From Physcia stellaris (Eukaryota; Ascomycota; Lecanoromycetes; Caliciales; Physciaceae): a stretch of DNA of 64,000 bases. A model generated the notes under the pieces. It searched no databases and was not told the origin of the DNA. It saw nothing but the letters and a program-made list of their open reading frames with translations. Position numbers and translations under genes: made by a program. Positions 22,121 through 33,003 of the stretch are shown here, piece after piece. Where the stretch lies: assembly GCA_018902385.1 (NCBI GenBank), contig JABSSW010000024.1:579738-643737 (forward strand), read 5' to 3'. Within the stretch, counting starts at the first letter, position 1. Every line of letters begins with the position of its first letter.

Positions 22121-23526
22121 TCACCCAGGAGCGTAATTGGTCCAGATAGTCCAAAGAAACATCCGATCGTTAGCACCAGCAGCCTTCAGGGTATCGTACA
22201 TTGCACGATTCTTATTCTTCGCTGCACGGATCAATGCCGTGTTAGAGTCGTCATCGCTGGCACCGAGTTTCGCTTTGTGAGCAACAAGCTTGTGGACAAG
22301 CTCCGTATCGCCATTACCAGCAGCACAGACGATAAGGGGCGCATGAGGTGCACACGCTTGACGTATGTCGGGATCCAACCCAAATTCAACAAGTAGTAGC
22401 AGAACCCTTCTGTCACGCATTGGCCAGTTCTTAGGCTGCACGGGCAGGCAGTTGAACCATAGCACCATCTGTTGACGATCTGTATCTAAGAGAGGAGTCA
22501 ATCTAGTAAGGACCAGGTCTAATAAACGGGGGTAGCAAGCCGCAATGCTGCACTCATATTGGGTCGGACGCCTTGATCTATCAGATCTTCTACCAAAGCT
22601 TCTGTTCCCACTGCGTGGCGACTGATAGCGATGTCTAGCAGAGATGTGTTGCCGCTAGGTAGGAGAGCGTTGGGATCAAGTCCATGCTTCAATAACAAGC
22701 GTAGTACGTCGACTGTACGGTTACTTAATTGGTTTCCGTCATGAGGTAAATTCCTAATCCAGTCTTGTATGCACCGATGACTTTCCTTAGAGAGTGGGGA
22801 GAGAATGTCTATGACTTGCTTGACAACTTCTGTGGTAGCATTGGACAAGGCAACCTTGAGCAAAGGCTGACCGGAACCATCATTCAACGACATGTCCGCC
22901 CCGGCTTCGAGGAGATCTGCAATGATGAGACCTGCTTGAGGCTCTCCTGAACGAAGGGCAAGCGCAAGAGCTGTATCTCCATTATCATCCATACACGTGA
23001 CGCTGGCACCGCGGTCGAGAGCTAAGCAGACACCAGCATGCCGTCCTTCAATTGCCTCTTGTAATAGTAGCGTTCGCCCGCATGGTCCAATCCGGTATTC
23101 GACTGATGCACCAGAGTCAAGAATGTCGCCGATTCGCTCCAAGCTGACTTTGGTCCGCAGAGCTGCAAGCGCAGCATTGGGATCCCCTAGCAATAGGATG
23201 GCAGAAGCAACATCGCCAACGTGTAGGCTCCATTCAAGCGGAGTCTTACTGTTTAATGGCGCTGGCTTTTTGCTCGTTCCGTTGAGAAAGTTGTGGCTGT
23301 TTAAGCCATGCGCCTTGATCTTGGCAATGGCTGCCTCGTAGAGCTGGAAAGCAGACGGTAAGTCCTGTCGTTGTTGCATTTCGGCTGCAGTAGCAAGAAG
23401 GTGAAGGACTCCATCTTCAAGGGCGGCTTTGGGCACAGGTAGGTTGCGCTTGGTGACCTCGGAGGGTCTTCGATCTGGCAGCTGGATGCGTCCTTGCTGT
23501 TTAGAGCCCCAGCTGGCCCGTTGCAT
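22121..23526 (-). pseudogene. ankyrin-repeat protein, one apparent frameshift
   Basis: The minus strand holds two abutting coding frames that together make an ankyrin-repeat protein of about 468 residues. The first runs from the ATG at 23526 (about 330 codons), the second from about 22,530 to the stop at 22121. They overlap at a run of five G on the plus strand (22528-22532, sense C). One more C there would join them without other change, and total length plus one is a multiple of three. Ankyrin repeats are visible: GRTLLLQEAIEGRHAGVCLA, DNGDTALALALRSGEPQAGL, then GNTSLLDIAISR and HAPLIVCAAGNGDTELVHKL. There is no other domain; the N-terminal 100 residues are helical. The break may be a sequence error rather than real inactivation. 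Function unknown. Confidence 0.75.
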
Positions 23527-25030
23527 GATGGGGACGTCCGTGCGAGGAAATAGCAGGTTCAAGCACACTTCATGGCGGTATCATAGAGAGAGAAAAGCTT
23601 GCATCGCCTGCCAGCGAGCGTTTTGCTGAACGCGTCACATAGAGTATAACACGTCTGCCTTGAGAAGCCGGTGACTGCAGTCGGTACATCACTTTACTCG
23701 TATGTGGGGCTGTGCACTTGTGAGAGGTACGCTAAATCTGAATGGAATTAAGCCGGAGGGACGGAGTTACATATCTCCGTAGGTAGTCAAGTCTTCCGCA
23801 ACGACGGCTATTTGCACCGCATGAATTACAAGGAATTCTTTCACTCGTTCCAAGACTGAGGGCCGCAACTGATCATTAGAAGCGTGACTCAATTTGCCCA
23901 TTTCCGGGCTGTAGGTGACTACCATCGTTTAGAAGAAACCCTGGACACGATGTTTTGCCCAAGTCGGCCGACCGTTCATCCACCGCAACTCCGCACTCAA
24001 TTGATGTCCGAGGCGAGCTGTTCAACCTCATCGCCTCTGTGATTCTATTTTGTGATCGCCATACGAGATCATCGACATAAGCACACTGGGAGTCATGCCC
24101 CAATAGCTGGACTTCAACTCTCAGTCTCGTGGATGTAACAAGACATTAGGTACCCCATGGTCGGTCAGCCGACCGTGAAACATCGAGATGGTGATGTGTA
24201 GGCCGATTCAGAAGACTGGAATGGAATGCGTCACACGTGTTGTAACGGTCTCGTCTCTGGCCCATAACCAACCCATCTTCCAATTCTCTCTGATACACAA
24301 CTGCCATCACCCAGCTCCCATTCACCGGGTATCGAAACAGCGGCCTAACCAGCATAATGACTACAAGTTCCATACAGTGATACCAACAGCTCTAGAAGGT
24401 TACATCGCAGTATGCTTGATTTTTTAATAGCGACTCTTAGCAGCATAAGACGGTTACACATAACCGAACTACGGCTCCATATGGCCATATTCATCATTCG
24501 AAAAGCCTCGGTAACTGAAGTGATGTACACCCGAGTAATTGCCTCTTTTTCCTCAAGGGGTAGAGTGCATCAAGGGTGATTCCTTGAATGCATAAATAGG
24601 GTAAGTGCGTGTTATCCCTTTTGACTGCTTCTAGTGCACCGAATGTCTCGAATGGCCGTTCATTCATGACGACACAACCCTAGATAAGTTGCCATTCGGA
24701 AGTGTTTACCTTGTTATTCTTAGATTTCAAGCTTCACTGAGGTGTTAAGGGATCACTCGAAATAATATATTTCATTCCATACAACCGCAAGCGTTGTGAT
24801 AGATCACTCAAGCTGATAAGGTTTCAGATAGAAAAATCAATGTTTGAGCTCACTTGTCACCCTTTTCAAGGTACTCCAAGAACGACAAGGCGCTGACACT
24901 TCGTATGCTCTGCTGTCGTTGTAGATCTTTCCACAACCCGCTGCTTGAGCTGAGACATTGAGGCTAAGCACCTTCATCGATTATGGAATAATTTCAAGAC
25001 ATCAAATATCGGAAACAGCTTCTTCCCACG
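23527..25030. other. intergenic between divergent genes
   Basis: About 1.5 kb between the ankyrin gene (minus) and GDE1 (plus), holding both promoters. Short open frames only; I see no further gene. Confidence 0.45.
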
Positions 25031-28000
25031 ATGAAGTTCAGCCGATATTTCCAACAACATCAGGTTCCAGGGTGGGAAGGGTCTTACATGAATTACACGT
25101 ACTTCAAACAGTTGTACAGGTATATCTGCATCGGCACATCCCTTCACGACTTTGAAAGTCAGTAGTTAACCTTCCATCCAACTTCTATATCCAGATTAGT
25201 ACACCTAACCCACCGTAGCTCTCAACAAAAGTCTGACCGCAGAACATGAAAGAATAGAATCATACTATTTCAATCGACTTGCAACCGCGCAAAACAGTGT
25301 TGCGGCTCTGCGTGCTTGGTACGGTATGAATGATGCGTACAGCATCGATATAGACATACAGAAAATCAACAGAGAGGAAGTTCGAGATCTTGCAAGGAAA
25401 AGCTTGGCCCTTTTGGGACAATTTGATGAGCTGTTCAAATATGGGTACCTTAATCGGCACGCCTTCCGTCGTATTTTCCGCAAGCTGGAACACTACTACG
25501 CGCATTCTAAGGAGAATTTCGAAGCAAGCAATCTGGTGGACGCTCACTTCTTCCGCCAAGTGGAAGCATTGAAAGAGATTGACGCGCTCCGTAACTTTGC
25601 CTTCATCCTGTGGCCTATTTGTGTAAGTGATCCGCCTTGTGACGCTACGTTCTCATTACATCTAAGGAGCCATGAGACACTCGACATCAAGGAAAGTCGT
25701 ATTGGGAAGTTGTCCAGTATAATCATACAAAATGACGCCTCAAGTTTGCAGGATGCCCTCAGAAGACATCACAGTCGGTCTCAGGGACAAGACGGAAAGC
25801 TGCAGATACTCCTCTCTGATCTGCTGGAGTTCTCATTAATGTGTCTTTCCAATAAGTGTGTCCGCGCTTTGCTACCGCATATTAGATCGTTCGCGCCCAA
25901 TGATCCTAGCGGTACCGGAAATTTCTTTCACCGCTTGACGAGAACCATCGGTTTGGGGAGTAAAGCTAGTTCAAATCAGCTGATGCATCACGGTGAACCC
26001 CTACCAGCCTTTGAAGGCATAAGCCAAGCTATTGGACTGCTATCAGATATCGTCTCCAAGTTTCCTGAAAAAGTGCGACCGGCACTGGGCCAGAAGGACT
26101 GCTTCGGGCGTTCACCTGTGCACTATGCTGCATTGTATGGCTTGGCTAAGTTGTGCTCTACTTACCTTAAGTGCTTGACAAACGAGCAAAGTGTACCATC
26201 GGCACTCTTAACGAGCTGTCTTGTGTCCCGTGATGCTGACGGGCTTACTCCCTTGCAGCTCAGTGTTCGTAGCGGACACTACGAGACTACTCAGGCTTTG
26301 ACCGATTTTTGTAGACGTATATCTACTGTTGGAGACGTTACCTGCTTGAACGAGGTTGTTCTCGGAGCATTGAACCAAGCCATTACCCGATTTCCCCATC
26401 ATGGGGATCCGCAAACTGCTCACCACCTCCTGTCCACACTCGAGAAAGACAGTATAAATGTTCCGACGACGCTGTACCTTGCTGCTCAATACGGCTGCCA
26501 CAGACTTTTACAGGATATTGTCGCAAAATCCTCAGATCCTGGGAAGTTTCTGAATACTCCGGATACACTGGAGTGGCGGACACCGCTTATGGTCGCAAGC
26601 GCAGAAGGCTACATTCAGACCGTCAAAACACTCACGCAGTTAGGGGCCGATTCGTCTACATGCGACCGTAAGGGTTGGACTGCGAAGGATCACGCTGCAT
26701 TCAGAGGCCACCTAGAGATTGCGGAGTGGTTTGAGGATCGAGAAGCACACGAACAAGGGCGAATTTCCCAATACCCTGTCGATAAAAGCACAACCATGCA
26801 CCAAAAGACCACGCTACATTCACCGCCCACATACCAGCGCCCATTGCCGGTTGCCAAAGACAGAACTCAGATTCTACTTAGTATTGGGCCTGCGAACACC
26901 AGATCTAGTTTGGAAGGAGTCGACATAAGCCCTCTACTATTCTACCATGATGGAGCACCGTGCGATTACAGCGGTTTCGCACTCCAGATACTACCCGAGG
27001 CTGCAACTGGACCTATCGCCCTTGTCCAACTTCCACTCCTAGAGCACAATATAAACGATCCCTGGTGCTATTCGGCGGTAGATAAAGACCGAGTAACGTT
27101 CAGGTTTAATCTGATTCGACTGGACAATGAGAACGATGTCGATGGAAGGACCGTTGCAAGCGCAGTGGCGGTCCTGAAGGATTTGCAACGAGGTTTCTCA
27201 GTCAATCATGAAAGCCTAGACAGAGACTACACTGTCCCTCTTCTACGCCGAGAAGATCTGAAACTTGTGGGGAAAGTAACCTTTAGCTTCCTCGCCGTAA
27301 CACCTTTACCTCATCCATGCAAGACCCCAGAAGGCAGAGCGGGATTCTGGAAGTCGGGTACATCTCCACGGGTCGTGGGGCATCGAGGTACAATTAAGTT
27401 ATTTCGCCTAATGCAGAATACCTGCTCATTGTTTTGTAGGGTCTGGAGCTAATACTGCTGTACAAAGTAGTCTTCAGATTGGGGAAAATACCGTGCAGGT
27501 AGGTGTAGCTCTCCCAATTTAGGATGACAAGGACTAATCGCTGACCTTGGACAGTCTTTTCTCTCTGCAAAAGCTTCAGGGGCTTCGTGCGTTGAGTTTG
27601 GTACTAGTTGTCGCCTAAGTGAACTATGCAATAGCTAAACTACCTCAGATGTTCAATTGACCAAAGACTGGGTTCCTGTGATATTCCATGATTTCCTCGT
27701 CATGGAAACAGGAGGGGACACCCTCCTGCATACCTTAAGTCTCAACCAGGTTAATCTCATCTCTATTGATTAGATATTCGAAGTTTCAATAACCATTTGC
27801 TCAGTTCCTCCATCTCGCCATTTCCCAAGATTCTCGAGGCGATAAAGCAAGCGTTGCAGAAGCTAGATACGCCAGCAAAAATAGAGATTCGCCAGGCAAT
27901 AATCCGAGACTCCGTTCACGGTCGCTTGGCGTGTACGATGATCACAGAAGCGGCGACATGCTGGAAAGGATGAAGCTCACAGACGAGGGAATGCAAAAGC

Positions 28001-28723
28001 CATTGAAAGGCAATGTACGAGGCCTTGCAATACAGGAAATGTTTCCAACATTCAAAGACCTCTTCCTACAGCTTCCCGATGACGTTGCATTCAACGTCGA
28101 GCTTAGTAAGTCCTCCATACATTTGTGTTTTCCCTTGATACGGGAACATTTCGCTGACAGCCTTGGCCTAGAATATCCAATGCTCTGGGAAGCGGAGGAC
28201 CGTTCCATGGAGCTCAGTGCGCCTGAAATTAACATCTTCGTCGATATCATTCTCTCCACAGTTTACCAATATGGCGGCAATCGCAGCATCACGTTTTCAT
28301 CTTTCAGCCCTGATATTTGCATACTCCTCGCCATCAAGCAGCAGCAGTATCCTATCCTTTTCATCAATAAAGCCGGCTCTGTGCCCACAGGAGACATCAG
28401 AGCCGCGAATCTACAGCAAGCGATACGATTCGCAAAAAAATGGAAGCTTTTCGGAATCGTCATGCTATCCAAACCGTTCGTATTATGTCCGCGTTTGGTG
28501 AGCTATGCGAAAAGCGCCGGGTTGATGGTAGGCACTTACGGCGATCTCAATGATCACCCAAGGTGTGCCATGGTACGTCACACTTATGAATTTGGCGATT
28601 GAGAATTATTTTGCTAATGCTTACGGCACGTAGATCCAGGCCGAGGCAGGTATGGACGCTCTAATCGTCAACAAAGTCAAGCTCATCTCGCAAACGCTGG
28701 CATCAATGCGAAACAGTAGTTGA
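25031..28723 (+). CDS. GDE1: glycerophosphocholine phosphodiesterase, SPX-ankyrin-GDPD
   Basis: Hydrolyses glycerophosphocholine (and related glycerophosphodiesters) to glycerol-3-phosphate and choline. Eight exons (25031-25157, 25219-27387, 27440-27498, 27555-27600, 27649-27749, 27805-28105, 28172-28572, 28634-28723) encode 1,097 residues. SPX: MKFSRYFQQHQVPGWEGSYM at the start, with its helical part to about residue 200. Ankyrin repeats: GRSPVHYAALYGL, DGLTPLQLSVRSGHYETTQA, RTPLMVASAEGYIQTVKTL. GDPD: GHRG at 763-766, GENTVQSF, VEFDVQLTKDWVPVIFHDFL, NVELKYPML. The catalytic HRG, GEN and HD motifs are intact, which fits GDE1 and argues against the PHO81 regulator, whose GDPD part is degenerate. 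SPX suggests phosphate (inositol pyrophosphate) control. The first donor (GTCAGT, 25158) is the only one that keeps frame. Confidence 0.92.
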
Positions 28724-29629
28724 GCTAGTAATCACTTTCAAGCATGATCGAGACTCCAACCGTCGAGATGTTTGCCGGTAGATGCTCCCAAGTAGGATTA
28801 TTTCCGCTTGGTACCTATCCCATGGTCTGTAATGAGTGGTGCTAATTTTCATGATGCATCGGCAGATCTACGATTACCCGACTTGGGGTGGAAGCAGAAG
28901 ATGATGTTTTCTTCATGTCATTTTCATATCGTTTTCATGCCGTCTTCATATGCTTTGTACCATAGACGGGTACGCGTTTTGTCATAATGAATGTATTAGT
29001 GACGATGCATCAGAGGCAAGATAGCACCACACCAGACCATGGGATATTGTACTTCGGACAGTAGAAGGTTTTGTACCTTACCTGGTGCTGTCATGCGAAG
29101 GATGCTGTCAGCTTTAGGCACATAGCCGAGAAAAAGAAGCTCTACATCCTCGTTCTCATCAGATGTCTGTTCTATGGCTTCTCTCAATACAAGCACCAGC
29201 TGAGTCAACATTCCCGAATTGGGGGGAATATCCAGTTGTTGTCACTGTCTCGGGCTTATGAATGAGTCATGAACAAGCGTAAGTAGTCTTAACGAACTTA
29301 GCCTGTGACCTTTATTTATTTATGCTCATGACCGTCGTTCACCGTACTAGCTCGACGCTACTTCATTCAGGGTGACGCTTGATTTGTGCGACGAGTAACC
29401 GTCAAGTTGCTATAAATTCATGATGTCTTTTTTTCTTCTTTGACCATTTCAAAAATAAAAAAGCACCTCAACCCCAATCACTACAAATGAACCCATATTT
29501 TACCCATACAAACACTGTCCAAGATACTCTCCACTAGATATGCACCGGGACCTTGAGCGATTTAGGGCTACATCAAAGGACATAGAGAGAGCATGCTGTA
29601 TCAGATAATTATTCGCTGACTAGAGTAGA
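28724..29629. other. intergenic, no gene supported
   Basis: GDE1 3' flank and promoter of the next gene. A run near 28,915-28,960 repeats a ttttcat-like motif four times; nothing else stands out. Confidence 0.45.
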
Positions 29630-31038
29630 ATGATCGAGCACACACACCAAACACCAGCTAATCCCCAAGCCTCAAATCCCCATCCTGATCATCTATCAGA
29701 CTTCGTATTGGACGAGGCAGTGGTTGACGGTCTGTCCATCGCTTTTCGTGGACCATTTCGAAGTGATACTCATCATCAAATTGTAGCTGTGCCGCCAGAC
29801 TGGACTTCGATGACAGCCGACCGGCTCCATCTATCAGCCTTTTCCACGACAGCAAAGATCAGGGCTGTAGCAGCTGATGGAACGATTTCGAGATATTTTC
29901 TCAAGGCAAAGTGACCCGTCCACTCTTCCATGTCGTTGGAAATGTTCCAATCAAGCTGACATCTGGGTTTAACAGTGTGTGGAAGGGGATGCGGGCAAAG
30001 AGCAGATCGAAGGGGAGTTTGCAGCAATGAGCACTCTCTATGAAGCTTCGCCCGATTTCGTTGCAAGGCCAAGAGGACATGGTAGGTGTTCATTACGCGT
30101 ATTGTGCTTCTTCCCCATGGCCTAAGTATATTGGAAGATGAAGTCTCTAGCTTGGAATTTGCCTAGGGACACAACGACTAATTACAACCAATCGATAGGG
30201 AAGTTCAAAGTTGAGTCACCACCAACTTATTTCATCATCGTCGATTTTCTCGATCTTAAGAACGAGCCCCGGATCCGGTGAAACTTGGAGTCCAGCTTGC
30301 AGATCTACATAAGAACACCATCTCACCCAACGGGATGTATGGCTTTCCTGTCACAACCTACGATGGAAAATGGCCGCAAGTTGTCGGCTGGGATAGCAGC
30401 TGGGCTTCTTTTTTCAGTAAAATGCTTATCGGAGCTCTCCAATTGGACGTGGTCACAAATGGACCGTGGAAGGAACTTGAAGACATCGTCGATCAAACAG
30501 TTAAAGATGTGATTCCACTGCTACTCGGCTTCCTGGAAACCGGAGGCCGATCCATCAAACCGTGTCTCATTCATGGAGATCTCTGGGAAGGAAACATTGG
30601 AACCGATAGCGAGACAGGTCGTTTATACGTGTACGACGCGGCGTGCTACTATGCCCACAATGAAATGGAGCTGGGCATGTGGAGGATCAATCATCACAAC
30701 TTGATAGTCGGAAAGTATAGAAAAGAATACCGAAAGAATATGGAAGCCAGTAAGCCGAAGACTCAGTGGGACGATCGAAATCGCCTCTACAGCTGCAAGG
30801 CAAAGCTTCTGTTGTCGGCATCTGTTCCGAAAAGTCGATTTAGAAGCCAGTCAGTACCTCAAGTCAAGATCTAAGTCACTTTACTGATGTAGACAGGGTT
30901 TACGAAGATCTTTCCTGGCTGGTGAGGGCGTACAGCGGAGAAGCGGGAGAGGTCAGAGCCCGTGAGGCTTTCGGGGAGGACGGTGCAGCAGATGCTTTAG
31001 CTGCTGTTGGCTGGGTGCAAGTACCTGAACAAACTTGA
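29630..31038 (+). pseudogene. fructosamine/ketosamine-3-kinase family, one apparent frameshift
   Basis: Exons 29630-29905, 29976-30081, 30199-30849 and 30897-31038 make a fructosamine-kinase-like protein of about 391 residues if one base is added in exon 3. The frame breaks at cccc (30267-30270): KNEP continues into a stop, while adding one C gives the frame that reads on as VKLGVQLADLHKNT. Total length plus one is a multiple of three. Kinase motifs: CLIHGDLWEGNIG (catalytic HGD), YDAACYYAHNEMELGMW (metal-binding D), both typical of the family. Intron 1 (29906-29975) has to be GC-AG. Family members phosphorylate protein-bound sugars to reverse glycation; many fungal paralogues are untested. 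The break may be a sequence error. Confidence 0.78.
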
Positions 31039-31624
31039 TGCGTATGATTCTGAAGATTGGCGTCTAGATTCAGGATCTGTATAGCGTGCTAGCTGAGGAA
31101 TGTTGTTATTCTACAGAGCGTCGTCTGGATGGGGGCTTGCATTTTATCCTTTAGCCTTGGGATTTTATATACCACTCTTCAAGAAGCTCTCTCTCAATCA
31201 CAAGTTGGCACTCTTGTTACATTACAACATGCAATCACAAAATCAACAGGAAGGAGGGTAAGTCTGTGATGATTTGACCAATGTGGCTTAGCACAAATTC
31301 CATACAGGGATAAGGCCTCTTCCCACTGCCTTATTCCCGTAATTAGTGCCGGGCCGAAGCGAAAGCAAGCACAGAGTTTGGGTTCGTCAGTGTCAGCTAA
31401 GGAATGCTAATTGTAAGTCGACAATGTCTAAATGAACCTCAAGAAGGCTATTATTTCAAACTCTCAAAGCTTGAGTGGTACTTTCATACCCTAAAAAGAG
31501 TCTTGAGGTACAACATTTGACCGTCCAGCACTGATGCTTGATCCACCCGCTCTAGCCTTTGAAACGCCCTTTTTCCAAGCATAAGACCACCATTCAAACC
31601 TCTATTATACAGGTCGGACTTTAT
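31039..31624. other. intergenic between convergent genes
   Basis: Nearly 600 bases without a supported gene or repeat. Confidence 0.45.
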
Positions 31625-33003
31625 CTACACATCGTATTGCGAGTTCGGTCCAGTCCCTCGCTTCGCGGGGTTTGGAGTATGATACTCGACGTTCCATGTA
31701 ATCTCTTTCTGGATGATCATCTGCCGGCTACCATGGCTGCCCACACTCTCTGCATCTTCGTGGGTAACTTCTGCCTCATTTCCGAGCGCCTCCGAAAGGC
31801 GTTCTTGCGGCGCCCGCATTCTCGGTGTTCGATTTGCTGACTCACTGCCTTTACGACCTTTGCTGCTCTTTACTCTGCCGCTCTTTCCAAACTTCATCGA
31901 CCCCACGCTACTGAGAACTGAGTGGCCGGTACGGTCAAGTCGCGATAATGCGTTGATTTCCTCCACGCCTCCATAGGATGTATTGAATGCAGCCATGAAG
32001 GGTTTGAGGCAGGCAATATTGGTAGAGATAATGCTGAAATCCACTTCAACGATGGTCCATATGCTGAAGAACACAGCAGCAAGAGTGGGGTTTTGGTAGA
32101 TTGATTCAAAACTCAGATAGTGTAATCGGAGAACGATTGCGGCAATGATACTGATCGTCCATTAGCAACTGTTTGAACGTTGACATCACAGAAACTAACG
32201 CTAGCCGTAGACCGAAAGCAGTCACAACAAAGATTTTCCGTTTCAATTCCATTTGAAGGTTGCTCACAAGCAGAATTGCCATAACGAACAAGGCAACCTC
32301 CAAGGCAATATCCATTGCATTAATTATTTTCCATCGCGTCAACTGTCGATAGATCAGTCATTACTCTTATGGCTCATCAAAGCGTCCTACCAGATCTCGG
32401 CACTGGGTGCCAATGAAGATCCAAGGCTGCGATAGATCACAGCGTAGGGCAATTAGAAAAATCGATAAGACGAGCCAGACGGTTGTTGCAATAAGAATCC
32501 CTTTGGCCACGGTCTTATGCCTCTTTTGAGGTGTCAAACGGATGAAGGTAAGAGCGACGGAGCATTTGGAGCACCACATGGTAATCAGAAAGAAGAAGTC
32601 GGCCACGTAGATGATCTAGAACATCAGCCCCTGTTGACGTTTCTCTCAACGAAGCACCAACCTTCTGCACCGCTACCAGGTCTGGTTCTTGAAGTAGGCT
32701 GGTGGTTTTTCCAAACCCTTTCGCCACGGCCGCGAAGATGAGAGCAGAGTAGAGCAGACAGAAGCCCTGGCTGGGTGTCAGCTTGAGCTGCGTAATAGGA
32801 AGATGCTACCTTACGGTCGCAATGATCAGAGCCAGGTCATCCCTGTCGAAGGGCGGACTGATGATGGCGCGTGAGAGAACACGGATGATCAAGAAGATTA
32901 GGACGAGAATTAAGCCAAAGGCATTGGTGATGATGACCAGACCACCATGTTTATCAGGTGTAATCACCGCCAATGGCTCTGAGATGGTTCCGCTTGATGC
33001 CAT
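31625..33003 (-). CDS. fungal rhodopsin-domain (PTH11-like) integral membrane protein
   Basis: Five exons (33003-32815, 32766-32662, 32615-32391, 32342-32200, 32150-31625) encode 395 residues. Seven hydrophobic segments are spread over the first 280 residues, for example LVIITNAFGLILVLIFLIIR, CLLYSALIFAAVAKG, VADFFFLITMWCSKCSVAL and GILIATTVWLVLSIFLIAL. The pattern ends with the family-typical WTIVEVDFSIISTNIACLKP, then a Ser/Lys/Arg-rich cytosolic tail. The CFEM domain of classical PTH11 receptors is absent. Introns are 46-49 nt. The join LRLA-IIAAIVLRLHYL uses donor GTTAGT at 32199 and preserves family spacing. These proteins are presumed sensors or receptors; the ligand is unknown. Confidence 0.85.

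Noticed and set aside
28915-28960. Short ttttcat repeats taken as a CRISPR-like or satellite array
   Set aside because: Only about four imperfect short copies without regular spacers; probably chance.
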